Assembly (NCBI GenBank): GCA_020636375.1
Contig: JACJXZ010000003.1
Span: forward strand, 434,001 to 498,000
DNA length: 64,000 nucleotides
Direction of reading: 5' to 3'
From: Lewinellaceae bacterium
Lineage (GTDB): Bacteria > Bacteroidota > Bacteroidia > Chitinophagales > Saprospiraceae
Under the pieces are notes generated by a model. It did no database searches. It worked only from the letters and a program-made list of their open reading frames with translations, and was not told the origin of the DNA. The position numbers and the translations under genes were made by a program. Position 1 is the first letter of the stretch. Each line of letters begins with the position of its first letter. Positions 46,857-55,377 of this stretch are shown piece after piece.

Positions 46857-46969
46857 ATGGGGACAGGCAAGGGACGAGGGGTTTAGTTGGGGAAAGCCTA
46901 AGTAACGCCCTTCCAAATCGAAGAAAATTTCCCCCGCTGGCGGCTACGAGTTGTACATAGATGGGCAAT

Positions 46970-47185
46970 GGGCTGCCATCAGCCTGAAAGGCTGAAATAG
47001 GAATAGCCCAGGGCATCGCCCTGGGCGGCAAATGGCCGTTCAATTACGCCCTGAAAGGGCAAAATAATTTATATCGCCCCTTCAGGGCTATGGTTTGGCA
47101 CCCGATGTCGCCCAGGGCGATGCCCTGGGCTGGGTTATATCAGCCCGTTGGGCTGACAGTAACATATGTACAACCCGTAGCCGCT
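46970..47185. repeat. REP-like palindrome cluster between crtB and the cyclase gene
   Basis: It contains AGCCTGAAAGGCT, GCCCAGGGCATCGCCCTGGGC, TTACGCCCTGAAAGGGC, GCCCCTTCAGGGC, GCCCAGGGCGATGCCCTGGGC and CAGCCCGTTGGGCTG. These are the palindrome types surrounding the Y1 transposase at 8.2 kb. No transposase is present here, so this is probably a non-autonomous patch. It may also stabilise or attenuate the crt transcript. Confidence 0.75.
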
Positions 47186-47239
47186 GGCGGGGGTTAGGGG
47201 GTGGATTAAGGTTCAATAAGAAACTATTCTAATTGCTGA

Positions 47240-48115
47240 ATGCATACTTTAATGGAGTCAACAGCCACCACACAGAACAAGGCAGCCAACCCGCCCCAAA
47301 GTACCCTACTGAAAGCCGCCCTCATCGCCCTGCCCATCCTCCTGGTTGGCATACAGTGGCTCACCGACGACGTGCAACCCGGCAACCTGCTGATGGAAGT
47401 GCCCAAAGTGCGCCTTTTCCCCTGGCTGGAAACGCGCTGGGCCTATTTCTATCTCCACCTCTTCACCTTTGTGCCCGTCTTTGCCCTTAGCTTCGACAAA
47501 AATGTTCATTACCATAGAAAGTGGAAGCCCCTGCTGCCGGCCATCGCCATCGTAGGGGCTGTTTTTATTCTGTGGGATGTCTTTTTTACCGTGAAAGGCG
47601 TTTGGGGGTTCAACGAAAGTTACTTCGCCGGCATTACCTTCCTGAGCCTGCCCGTCGAGGAGTGGCTGTTCTTTTTCACCGTGCCTTTCGCCTGTATTTT
47701 TGTCTACGAATGCCTCAATTTCTACATCAAGCCTGACCTGCTGGCCCGCATCGAGCGGCCGATGACCCTGGGCCTGATCGCCATTTTCCTGGCGGTGGGC
47801 TTCCTCTACTGGGGGCACCTGTACACCAGCACTACCTTTCTGCTGGCGGGCTTTTTCATTCTGTTCCATTTCCTCTTCCTCGACGGTTCTTACCGCAGCC
47901 GCTTCTATCTGGCCTTCCTGGTGAGCCTGCTGCCCTTCCTCCTTGTCAACGGCGTCCTGACCGGTGGATATACGGAGCAACCCATCGTGATTTACAACCC
48001 GGAGGAGTATCTCGGCATCCGCATCACTTCCGTGCCGCTGGATGATGCGGTGTATGGTTTTTTGCTGTTGTTCGGGGTGGTGGCGTTTTATGAACACTTC
48101 AGAAAGACGGCTTGA
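47240..48115 (+). CDS. Lycopene beta-cyclase, fused CrtYc/CrtYd type
   Basis: 291 residues, multi-pass membrane protein. Two homologous halves: the first carries L-P-V-E-E-W-L-F-F-F-T-V-P-F and the second V-P-L-D-D-A-V-Y-G-F-L-L. These P-(V/L)-(E/D)-(E/D) motifs mark the heterodimeric-type (CarR/CrtYcd) lycopene cyclases of actinobacteria, archaea and Bacteroidota. About seven hydrophobic segments are visible. It would cyclise lycopene to beta-carotene, completing a C40 pathway with crtI and crtB upstream. GTG at 47255 or the ATG at 47252 could be alternative starts. No ketolase or hydroxylase gene is next to it. Confidence 0.9.
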   Translation: MHTLMESTATTQNKAANPPQSTLLKAALIALPILLVGIQWLTDDVQPGNLLMEVPKVRLFPWLETRWAYFYLHLFTFVPVFALSFDKNVHYHRKWKPLLPAIAIVGAVFILWDVFFTVKGVWGFNESYFAGITFLSLPVEEWLFFFTVPFACIFVYECLNFYIKPDLLARIERPMTLGLIAIFLAVGFLYWGHLYTSTTFLLAGFFILFHFLFLDGSYRSRFYLAFLVSLLPFLLVNGVLTGGYTEQPIVIYNPEEYLGIRITSVPLDDAVYGFLLLFGVVAFYEHFRKTA

Positions 48116-48173
48116 ACAATCCCCCTGTTTGCTTGTGCCTTTACAGGCCTTTTCTGCTGCCGGGCCAAAACAT

Positions 48174-49277
48174 TTAACCTGGCCAAGGCGCTATCCGTCC
48201 CATCAGGCTCTTCACTGCCGCGATAAGCCGTGCCTCTTCCCTGTCGTATTTTGGAAATCCAGCGTAGGATCCGGCGTCAAGTACCCCCTTTTTCACATCC
48301 AGTTCATTCTGGTTTTGACAGGGGCAGTACCCCAGCCGTTGCAGCCGCCGCGCCAGATATTCCTGCTCCGTTTGCCCGGGAGTGGGGATGAACAGGGCTT
48401 TTTTCCCCATCGCCGCCATATCCATGGCCGTGCTGTACCCGGGCCGGCAGATCACCAGGGCAGAACGGCCCAGGGCGTGCCGGAGTTCCCGGGCATTCAG
48501 GAAGGAAACTACCTCGATGTGCGGGGCAGGCCGGCACCGCTTTTCCCTGCCCGGCAGGCCTTGTGCCAACAGTACCCGGTAAGGCAGGGCAGACAGCTGC
48601 CCGATCAGCGCGCTTTCAAGCCGGCTGCGCTGCGGTTCGGGCCCGGAGAGCAACGCCAGGATGTCATATTCTTTCTCCCCTTCCTCCGGCTGAAGCCGGG
48701 AAAGAATGCCGATGTGCCGGATTTTTCCGGAAGGGCCGCTTTCTCCTGCCGGATTCCAGGGAAACGAAAGGGTACCCGACAGGCTGCCTGGCCCGGGCAC
48801 GTCCGGTATCCAGCATTCGCCGTATTGCCGGATGAACCAGTGGTTCAACCGGTTGGCCAGCCCTTGCAGCGGGGGTGAAGGTATTTGAATATGAAGCTGG
48901 TGGGTAACGAAAATGGAGGGAATGTGCGGAGAAAAACAACCGAATCGGCTGTCTGAAATCACGGCGTCAATATTCAGGCGACGGATGACCTGTTGGAGTT
49001 GGCGGTGTTCCCGCCAGATGGCGCGAAGCAGCCCGGGGGCCTGTACCCCGATATTCCAGAACATGTTTTCCCAATAATACCGAATATTGTAAGCTGGCAA
49101 GTTGACGAATTCCAGGCCCGGAAACTCCGCTTTGAGATAGGCGAGAGCGCCGCCCGCCGCGCCCACGGCCACCGCCCCTCCCTGCCGCCTGATCTCTTCG
49201 ATAATGGGAACGCAACGGGTGGCATGCCCCAGCCCCCAATCGAGTGGAGCCACCAAAATGCGAGGCGCTGCTGCCAT
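48174..49277 (-). CDS. MurG-like (GT28-type) glycosyltransferase
   Basis: 367 residues. The N-terminal half opens I-L-V-A-P-L-D-W-G-L-G-H-A-T-R, the Gly-rich acceptor-binding loop of GT-B enzymes. The C-terminal half has S-A-L-V-I-C-R-P-G-Y-S-T-A-M-D and A-L-F-I-P-T-P-G-Q-T-E-Q-E-Y, the usual nucleotide-sugar-binding helix-loop with Glu and Gln. The acceptor is unknown. It is not predicted to be MurG itself, given the lack of the full MurG signature and its location. Its position beside the carotenoid genes, on the opposite strand, does not show a link. GTG or ATG alternatives near 49277 are possible. Confidence 0.85.
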   Translation of the reverse strand: MAAAPRILVAPLDWGLGHATRCVPIIEEIRRQGGAVAVGAAGGALAYLKAEFPGLEFVNLPAYNIRYYWENMFWNIGVQAPGLLRAIWREHRQLQQVIRRLNIDAVISDSRFGCFSPHIPSIFVTHQLHIQIPSPPLQGLANRLNHWFIRQYGECWIPDVPGPGSLSGTLSFPWNPAGESGPSGKIRHIGILSRLQPEEGEKEYDILALLSGPEPQRSRLESALIGQLSALPYRVLLAQGLPGREKRCRPAPHIEVVSFLNARELRHALGRSALVICRPGYSTAMDMAAMGKKALFIPTPGQTEQEYLARRLQRLGYCPCQNQNELDVKKGVLDAGSYAGFPKYDREEARLIAAVKSLMGRIAPWPG

Positions 49278-49470
49278 GGGCCAATTTTTAACGGAGGTTC
49301 TTTGCCACGAAGTTTACCGGGCTGAATATACGGGACACCCGGCCGCAAGGACGGAGGTTTCCCCCTGTGCCCAGGTGCCTTTGAGCCTTTGCGGCAGGGG
49401 AAAAAGCCCCTTCCCGGGCTTACCGCCCCCCTCTTTATTTATTAACTTCGCCGAAACCCTTTTACGATCT

Positions 49471-49695
49471 ATGAAGAACTGGAAAAAAGGAGGAATTGCG
49501 TTACTGCTGATGATCACACTCAACGGCTGTAAGGCCTGGAACTGCGGCTGCCCGATGAGCTGGGCAGAAGAAGAAGCGTTGCCGGTTAATGGTTGTTTGT
49601 TGACAAATGATCAACAAACAACCATCAACCGGCAACCGGCAACTAATTCAACCGGATCTCATCGTCATTCTCATCGAAGAACCGGTACTTCGTGA
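49471..49695 (+). CDS. Small lipoprotein with abnormal C-terminus
   Basis: 74 residues. M-K-N-W-K-K-G-G-I-A-L-L-L-M-I-T-L-N-G and the lipobox cysteine C20, then K-A-W-N-C-G-C-P-M-S-W-A, a Cys-rich start typical of short Bacteroidota lipoproteins of about 40-50 residues. After about residue 36 the frame runs through a perfect-looking 57-base hairpin (49579-49635) and into the 3' end of rng, giving an odd basic tail (H-R-H-S-H-R-R). The natural stop was probably displaced by the hairpin. The first 36 residues are credible; the tail is not. Confidence 0.6.
   Translation: MKNWKKGGIALLLMITLNGCKAWNCGCPMSWAEEEALPVNGCLLTNDQQTTINRQPATNSTGSHRHSHRRTGTS
49579..49635. terminator. Long hairpin between convergent genes
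   Basis: TTGCCGGTTAATGGTTGTTTGTTGA is matched by its reverse complement with one mismatch, a 25-bp stem around CAAATGA. It lies between the small lipoprotein and rng, which converge. It could serve as a bidirectional terminator or be an inserted hairpin element. Confidence 0.8.
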
Positions 49696-51193
49696 GATGG
49701 TAGTCGGTATTCGGCTGTATCCGGACCCATTTGTAGAAACTCATGTACCATTTCATCTGATGGCTTGGCCATCCTTTTTTCAGATAAGCCTCGATGAAGG
49801 GATGCACCAGCAATTTGATCTTTGACTTGGGCCTCGACTGCAGGATGAAATTCAGGTCGCGCTCGATCTCGTCGGCGATGAGGATCGAAGCGTTGATCTT
49901 GCCGGTGCCGTTGCAGGTCGGGCAGACTTCTGCGGTATTGATGTTGACTTCCGGGCGGACGCGCTGCCGCGTGATCTGCATCAGGCCGAACTTGCTGAGC
50001 GGAAGGATGGTGTGCTGGGCGCGGTCCTTTTTCATGAAGTGGCGCATAGCTTTGAGCAACTCCCGCTTCTGGTCGGCTTTTTTCATATCGATGAAGTCGA
50101 TGATGATGATGCCCCCGATGTCCCGCAGCCGGAGTTGCCGGGCTATTTCTTCGGCGGCCTCCAGGTTGACCCGCATGACGGCCTCTTCCTGGTTCTGGCT
50201 GGACATCTTATGGCCGCTGTTCACATCGATGACGTGCATGGCCTCGGTATGTTCGATCACCAGATAGGCGCCGCTGGGCATGGTGGCCGTCTTGCCAAAG
50301 GAAGACTTGATCTGTTTGGTAACGCCGAACGCATCGAACACCGACCGGTTGTTGCGGTGTTGGGCCACGATCTTCACCTGTTCCGGCGCAATGGATTCCA
50401 GATAGCCGCGGATATTCTGGTAAAGCTGTTTGTCGTTGACCACGATGCGGTTGAAGGAGTCGCTGAGGATGTCGCGTAGTATACTGGAGGTCTTATCCAG
50501 TTCGCTCAGCAGTTTGATCGGAGGTTTGGCCTTGTGCATCTGCCGGAACATATCTTCCCATTTGGCCATGATCAGGGAGAGCTCTTCGTGCAGGTCGGCC
50601 ACTTTTTTACCTTCGGCCGCAGTGCGCACGATGACGCCGAAGTTTTTGGGCCGAATGCTTTCCACCAGCAGTTGCAGGCGCTTGCGTTCGTCGGCGTTGG
50701 CAATCTTCTTGGAGACGGCGACAATATTGGAGAAGGGGGTCAGCACCAGGTACCGGCCCGGCAGAGTGATCTCGCAACTCAGGCGGGGGCCCTTGGTCGA
50801 GATGGGCTCCTTCAGCACCTGCACCAGAATGGGCAGCTTTTTGCCGAGCACCTGGTCGATCTTGCCCGTTTTGATAATGTCCGGTTCGATCTTGAAGTTA
50901 TCAAGGACGTGGGTATTAATACCTCCGGACATGGAGCTGTTGGTAAACTTCAGCAGCGAACGCAGCTTGGGCCCCAGGTCTGTATAATGAAGGAAGGCAT
51001 CTTTTTTATGCCCGATATCGACAAATGCAGCGTTCAGCCCGGGCATCAATCGCTTGATCCTGCCCAGGAAAATATCCCCTACAGTAAAGTTGTTATTTGT
51101 TTTCTGGTAGTGTAGCTCAACTAGTTTTGAATCTTCCAGCAGTGCAATCTCAACTTCCGTGGGGGTGGAATTAATAATCAGTTCTTTTTCCAC
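49643..51193 (-). CDS. rng: Ribonuclease E/G family protein
   Basis: 516 residues from GTG 51193 (V-E-K-E-L-I-I-N), the conserved Bacteroidota start; an upstream frame to 51241 lacks similarity. An S1-like RNA-binding region (V-G-D-I-F-L-G-R-I, P-G-L-N-A-A-F-V-D-I-G) is followed by the catalytic core with Mg-binding aspartates in I-D-V-N-S-G-H (about 319) and I-I-I-D-F-I-D-M (about 364). The zinc-link C-P-T-C-N-G-T-G (about 422) supports tetramer formation. It processes rRNA and decays mRNA. It has no RNase E-type long C-terminal scaffold, so it is closer to RNase G. Confidence 0.95.
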   Translation of the reverse strand: MEKELIINSTPTEVEIALLEDSKLVELHYQKTNNNFTVGDIFLGRIKRLMPGLNAAFVDIGHKKDAFLHYTDLGPKLRSLLKFTNSSMSGGINTHVLDNFKIEPDIIKTGKIDQVLGKKLPILVQVLKEPISTKGPRLSCEITLPGRYLVLTPFSNIVAVSKKIANADERKRLQLLVESIRPKNFGVIVRTAAEGKKVADLHEELSLIMAKWEDMFRQMHKAKPPIKLLSELDKTSSILRDILSDSFNRIVVNDKQLYQNIRGYLESIAPEQVKIVAQHRNNRSVFDAFGVTKQIKSSFGKTATMPSGAYLVIEHTEAMHVIDVNSGHKMSSQNQEEAVMRVNLEAAEEIARQLRLRDIGGIIIIDFIDMKKADQKRELLKAMRHFMKKDRAQHTILPLSKFGLMQITRQRVRPEVNINTAEVCPTCNGTGKINASILIADEIERDLNFILQSRPKSKIKLLVHPFIEAYLKKGWPSHQMKWYMSFYKWVRIQPNTDYHLTKYRFFDENDDEIRLN

Positions 51194-51781
51194 GGGGATA
51201 ATTTTTTCTGCTGCTCCGCTTCCCGCACGCGGGCCTGCCACCTGGTGGAAGGCTCGCTGCCGGGAGCCGGGAGCAACTAAAGACTGTCGGTATCGGGCGC
51301 TGAGGGTAGTGTGCTGGCAGCTGGAAAAAGGACTGTTGAAATATATTCACCCAAGGGCCAGGGGCCAATGTCCAGAAGGCAGGAGAAAAACAGCCAAAGC
51401 CTAATGAAATTGTTGTTTCTTGCTAATTAGTTATGGGGTGTTTCGACGCTCTTGTCTTAGGCTTTCGGGAACGGTGTGCCGGTTGAGGCAAAACTACTGA
51501 TGAATAATAATCTTTTCGGCTGTTTTTTTACTGTGCGGGCTCCGGCAGCTTTCGGTTTCCCGAGTGATTCTTGCTACCGCTTTTTTACCCCGCACTTCCT
51601 GTCTCATATTTTTTCCGGGCTGCATCGCTGCGGGTACGGGGGCTTTGTTCACCCCGTACGACGCAATGCGAGTTTTTTTTTCAGGCCAAGTGTTAATGGT
51701 GGTCGCTGGGCCGGGCATCCTGTAAACAACAGTATCCGGGGAGCTGTCAGCGGCGCCCTCAACACCCAATACCAGGATCAT
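51194..51781. other. Spacer upstream of rng
   Basis: 590 bases. No convincing gene. A 95-codon frame starts right after the stop of the small basic gene (51494-51781, reverse strand), but it has no family features and looks accidental. T-runs near 51520 and 51670 could be weak terminators. Confidence 0.4.
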
Positions 51782-51877
51782 TTATCTGTTCTTCTTCTTA
51801 TGGCGATTTTTGCGCAAGCGCTTCTTGCGTTTGTGCGTCGCAATCTTATGTCTCTTTCTCTTTTTTCCACACGGCAT
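51782..51877 (-). CDS. 31-residue basic AURKAIP1/COX24-type protein
   Basis: The reverse-strand frame reads M-P-C-G-K-K-R-K-R-H-K-I-A-T-H-K-R-K-K-R and ends with R-K-N-R-H-K-K-K-N-R. This tiny, very basic protein with the H-K-I-A-T-H-K-R-K-K-R-L-R-K-N-R core is conserved in Bacteroidota and is annotated as AURKAIP1/COX24 domain, related to a mitochondrial ribosomal protein. A ribosome-associated role is plausible. It lies between the TPR lipoprotein and rng, near HU, as in many relatives. Easily missed because of its length. Confidence 0.8.
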   Translation of the reverse strand: MPCGKKRKRHKIATHKRKKRLRKNRHKKKNR

Positions 51878-51921
51878 ATGCAAAGTCTTTTAAAATGAGT
51901 GAATAATGGTCTCTATACACA

Positions 51922-52710
51922 CTATCGCTGGAGGCTGCGGCACCGGCCGGCAAAGGCTTCTGCCTTTTCGGTTTCGCCGCTGCCCCGGTAGGCTTCTGCC
52001 AACAGGCAGATCGTATTGGAATTATCGGGTTCCAGGCTGAGCGCCCGTTCGAGGCGCTCAACCGCTCTGGGGTACTGGCCGGTTTGAATAGCTAACCTGG
52101 CCAAGGTATTCAAAACGAGAACGTTATCCGGGTCCTTTTGGTTTAAGTCCCGCAGCATGAGAATCCCCTTCATGGGATTGTCCGGCGGAGGATTGGAAGC
52201 GTAGGCTAATGCCAGGTTTACCTGATGGGCGGTTTCCTGCGGGTTGAGCGAGATGGCGTTCTCGAAAGCCTGCACTGCTCTGCCTGTACAAAAGTCCCTT
52301 GTTTTTTGTTCCTGGCTTTGTTGAACACAGATGGTGTACGTCGTGCCGGCGATAGACCAGGCTTCCTCGCCGCCGGCCAGCTCGGCCACCTGTTGGGCGT
52401 AGTATCCCGAGATGGCAGGGTGTCCCAGTTCATACCACTTCGAAGCCAGGCGCTTGAACACTTCCGCCCGCGCAGAATCGGCCGGCGTTTTTTCCAGTTC
52501 TGTTTCCAGTGCCAGGATCGAACCGGAGGCCCTGTTATCGAGCGTGGACCTGGCGTCCTGCAACAAAGTATTGATGTCTGTGCTTTCAGCCGCCAGCGCT
52601 CTCGACTTTTCGAGTGCCTTGATATTTTCGGGTGTCGTTTCGCACCCCAGGTAAATAAGGAAGAACATCCCTACAGCCGAGGCGATGACAGCCCATTGAA
52701 GTTTTGTCAT
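51922..52710 (-). CDS. TPR-containing lipoprotein
   Basis: 262 residues. M-T-K-L-Q-W-A-V-I-A-S-A-V-G-M-F-F-L-I-Y-L-G is followed by a lipobox-like cysteine C23 (or is a plain N-terminal membrane anchor). Tetratricopeptide helices follow: Q-A-F-E-N-A-I-S-L-N-P and V-E-R-L-E-R-A-L-S-L-E-P-D-N-S-N. TPR proteins act as scaffolds. It lies between the HU gene and the small basic gene on the same strand, a synteny common in the phylum, so it is probably part of a HU-TPR-small-rng transcription group. Confidence 0.87.
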   Translation of the reverse strand: MTKLQWAVIASAVGMFFLIYLGCETTPENIKALEKSRALAAESTDINTLLQDARSTLDNRASGSILALETELEKTPADSARAEVFKRLASKWYELGHPAISGYYAQQVAELAGGEEAWSIAGTTYTICVQQSQEQKTRDFCTGRAVQAFENAISLNPQETAHQVNLALAYASNPPPDNPMKGILMLRDLNQKDPDNVLVLNTLARLAIQTGQYPRAVERLERALSLEPDNSNTICLLAEAYRGSGETEKAEAFAGRCRSLQR

Positions 52711-52764
52711 GTATGCCGGATTCTTGATCAGAAAGCCCGGGCGAGGGGGGCCCGTTCATTCCCT

Positions 52765-53082
52765 CTATTCATCGTCGTCATCTTCTTCGCCGGGCATTGC
52801 ATTTACATTTTCCTTCACCTGCTCGACAAAAACCTTGGCCGGCTTAAACGCCGGGATGTAATGTTCGGGAATCTCTATAGCAACGTTCTTCTTGATATGA
52901 CGGCCAATTTTTTTGGCTCGCTTCTTGATGACGAAAGAGCCGAAACCACGGATGTATACATTTTCTCCATCTGCCAGGGAGCCCTTAACCTCTTTGAAAA
53001 AGGTCTCCAATGTTACCAGCACATCAACCTTTGGCACACCAGTCTTTTCTGAAATTGCTGCAACCAAATCAGCTTTTCTCAT
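52765..53082 (-). CDS. HU/IHF-family DNA-binding protein
   Basis: 105 residues. M-R-K-A-D-L-V-A-A-I-S-E-K-T-G and the beta-arm region V-Y-I-R-G-F-G-S-F-V-I-K-K-R-A-K-K-I-G-R are classic. P-A-F-K-P-A-K-V-F lies near the end of the HU fold. The arm proline is replaced: I-P-E-H-Y-I-P stands around it. A short acidic tail E-E-D-D-D-D-E is unusual for HU. It bends and compacts DNA as a homodimer. It heads the minus-strand group that runs to the TPR gene. Confidence 0.95.
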   Translation of the reverse strand: MRKADLVAAISEKTGVPKVDVLVTLETFFKEVKGSLADGENVYIRGFGSFVIKKRAKKIGRHIKKNVAIEIPEHYIPAFKPAKVFVEQVKENVNAMPGEEDDDDE

Positions 53083-53289
53083 CGTTAGTTATTGGTTTAT
53101 AGTAAGTTATACGGTTTTTTCGCTTCTGAAAACGAGTGGCAAATTTCGGAATTTTATTCTTTAATCGAAAATAAAAGTTTAGTTTATTTCAATATTTTTT
53201 GTCTAGCTATCAATCGGTTACAACCGGAACCCCCGTAAAACAAGCTTTAAAGTTGTTTCCAAAAAACGTTAACTTTCCCCAAAGCGGTA

Positions 53290-53297
53290 TATCTTTG
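53290..53297 (+). promoter_or_regulatory. -7 box of yicC
   Basis: TATCTTTG, an exact TAnnTTTG match, 22 bases before the ATG of yicC. This favours the ATG at 53319 over longer upstream frames. Confidence 0.6.
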
Positions 53298-53318
53298 CGT
53301 GACGCCAAAAATAAACTT

Positions 53319-54194
53319 ATGCTGCTTTCAATGACAGGCTATGGTAGGGTATCGCACGCTTACGGCGATAAAACCATCAACGTGGAGATTCGCTCGCTTA
53401 ACAGCAAGTACACCGATGTCCGCATAAAGCTGCCCCAAAACTACCGGGAAAAAGAGTCGGACCTGCGCCGCATTATCGCCGAACGGGTGGAACGGGGCAA
53501 GATTGACCTCTCCATAGACCTGAACTCCCATCAGGGAGATGACGAATACGGGCTCAACGAAGCCTTGTTCCGCAAATACCACCGCGAACTGTCCCGCCTG
53601 ACCGCCGAGCTCGGCATCTCCTCCGGCGACATGCTGCAGGCTCTCCTGCGGCTGCCCAATGTGGTGGCCTCCGCCGCCGGCACCGTCACCGCCGAGGAAT
53701 GGGCAGCCCTCATGGATGCCCTCAACGCCGCAATCGACAACTTCGAGAAATTCCGCCTGGCCGAAGGCTCCGCCATGGAAGAGGATATGCGCCTGCGCGT
53801 GAACAATATCCTCGGGTTCCTCAGCCAGCTCAACCCCCACGAAGAGGAGCGCGTCACCCGCCTGCGCCAGCGCATGCACCAGAACCTGGAGGATTACCTC
53901 GGCAAAGACAAGATCGACGAGAACCGCTTCGAACAGGAAATCCTCTTCTACCTGGAAAAGATCGACATCACCGAGGAAAAGGTCCGCCTGGAACAGCATT
54001 GCAAGTACTACCTCGAGGAACTCAACAAAAAAAAGGCCTCCAAAGGGCGCAAGCTCAGCTTCATCAGCCAGGAAATGGGCCGCGAGATCAACACCATGGG
54101 CGCCAAAGCCTACTCCTCCGAGATCCAGCGCCTCGTCGTCGGCATGAAAGACGAACTGGAGAAGATCAAAGAACAAGTAGCGAATTCGGTATGA
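53319..54194 (+). CDS. yicC: YicC/YloC-family endoribonuclease
   Basis: 291 residues from ATG 53319 (M-L-L-S-M-T-G-Y-G-R); the ATG four codons on is an alternative. The YicC_N domain has M-T-G-Y-G-R and the conserved E-I-R-S-L-N-S-K-Y. The C-terminal DUF1732 domain has K-A-S-K-G-R-K-L-S-F-I-S-Q-E-M-G-R-E-I-N-T. Family members cleave RNA and affect small-RNA turnover. Its stop overlaps the gmk start (ATGA), a conserved pairing across bacteria. A promoter box lies directly upstream. Confidence 0.95.
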   Translation: MLLSMTGYGRVSHAYGDKTINVEIRSLNSKYTDVRIKLPQNYREKESDLRRIIAERVERGKIDLSIDLNSHQGDDEYGLNEALFRKYHRELSRLTAELGISSGDMLQALLRLPNVVASAAGTVTAEEWAALMDALNAAIDNFEKFRLAEGSAMEEDMRLRVNNILGFLSQLNPHEEERVTRLRQRMHQNLEDYLGKDKIDENRFEQEILFYLEKIDITEEKVRLEQHCKYYLEELNKKKASKGRKLSFISQEMGREINTMGAKAYSSEIQRLVVGMKDELEKIKEQVANSV

Positions 54195-54757
54195 GCAAGT
54201 TATTGTTGTTCGCCGCGCCCTCCGGGGCCGGCAAAACGACCATCGTACACCACCTCCTGGATACATTCGGCGAGCTGTCCTTTTCTATCTCCGCCACCAC
54301 CCGCCCCCGGCGCCCCCACGAAAAAGAAGGCCGCGATTACTACTTCATCAGCCGGAAACGGTTTGAGGAACTCATCAGCCAGGATGCTTTCGTGGAGTGG
54401 GAAGAAGTATACGAGGGCCTCTTCTACGGCACCCTCAAAAGCGAGGTGGAACGCCTCTGGGCCGAAGGCAAACACATCATCTTCGACATCGACGTCAAAG
54501 GCGCCATGAACATCAAGCAGGCCTACCCCCGCGAAGCCCTGGCCGTATTCGTCAAACCGCCCTCCATGGCAGCCCTGGAAAAACGCCTCACCGCCCGCCG
54601 CACCGAAGATGAAACAACCTTGAAAAAAAGGCTGGACCGCGCCGCCGAGGAAATGGCTTATGAGAACAAATTCGACGTGGTGCTGGTTAATGATGTATTG
54701 GATGAAGCCTTTGCGAAAGCCGAAATGATTGTAAGAGACTTCATTAAAAAAGGGTAA
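54191..54757 (+). CDS. gmk: Guanylate kinase
   Basis: 188 residues. The P-loop A-P-S-G-A-G-K-T-T (residues 9-17) binds ATP; S-A-T-T-R-P-R-R and G-R-D-Y-Y-F-I bind GMP. F-D-I-D-V-K-G-A and the lid R-R-T-E-D-E follow. It phosphorylates GMP to GDP (EC 2.7.4.8), essential for GTP supply. Translationally coupled to yicC by a 4-base overlap. Intact. Confidence 0.97.
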   Translation: MSKLLLFAAPSGAGKTTIVHHLLDTFGELSFSISATTRPRRPHEKEGRDYYFISRKRFEELISQDAFVEWEEVYEGLFYGTLKSEVERLWAEGKHIIFDIDVKGAMNIKQAYPREALAVFVKPPSMAALEKRLTARRTEDETTLKKRLDRAAEEMAYENKFDVVLVNDVLDEAFAKAEMIVRDFIKKG

Positions 54758-54890
54758 CTATTCAGGTATGGCGGTTTCATGGTGTTCCGGTATTACGGCG
54801 AAGCCATCTCAGGGGTACGCATTGCGCCATCCGTAAAACCATAGTACCGAAATACCGTAAAATCTAGTTACAAAAAAGGACAGTAATGTA

Positions 54891-55277
54891 ATGGAAACCC
54901 TCATCACCGAAGGCATAAAGGTCACCGTAACGCCCTCCTACCAGGCCGCTTACTCCCGCCCGGCCCTCAATCGTTACATCTTCGCATACCATATTACTAT
55001 AGAGAACCTCGGCACCGCTACGGTGCAGCTGCTGCGCCGCCACTGGTTCATCTGGGATTCCAACGGCACCATCCGCGAGGTGGAAGGGGAAGGGGTCATC
55101 GGCCAGCAGCCGGTGCTCGCTCCCGGCCAGAAACACGAATACGCTTCCTGGTGCGACCTCACCACCGGCATCGGCCGCATGCACGGCGCCTACCTCATGC
55201 GCCGCGATGTGGACGGGAAAGAATTTCAGGTGGGCATACCGCAGTTCCGGATGGTGGCGCCGATGCGGTTGAACTGA
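54891..55277 (+). CDS. apaG: ApaG-domain protein
   Basis: 128 residues, fully an ApaG (DUF525) beta-sandwich. V-T-V-T-P-S-Y, then F-A-Y-H-I-T-I-E-N-L-G, L-L-R-R-H-W-F-I-W-D and the G-E-G-V-I-G-Q-Q-P-V-L-A-P-G segment are signatures, with G-A-Y-L-M-R-R near the end. ApaG has been linked to Co2+/Mg2+ efflux and dinucleoside polyphosphate metabolism; biochemical function is uncertain. The 130-base spacer after gmk contains GC-rich inverted parts but no gene. Confidence 0.95.
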   Translation: METLITEGIKVTVTPSYQAAYSRPALNRYIFAYHITIENLGTATVQLLRRHWFIWDSNGTIREVEGEGVIGQQPVLAPGQKHEYASWCDLTTGIGRMHGAYLMRRDVDGKEFQVGIPQFRMVAPMRLN

Positions 55278-55377
55278 CGCCGCCGACGGGAAACAATTGT
55301 CCGGTTATTCCCATCTTCACGGAGCAGGCCGCAGTTACGGGCCATCAGCGAGTGCCGGGGCCCGGCCTGCCATGACA

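Noticed and set aside
51494..51781. 95-codon minus-strand frame after the small basic gene
   Set aside because: It starts immediately after the stop but has no ribosome-binding site, no domain and low-complexity basic content.
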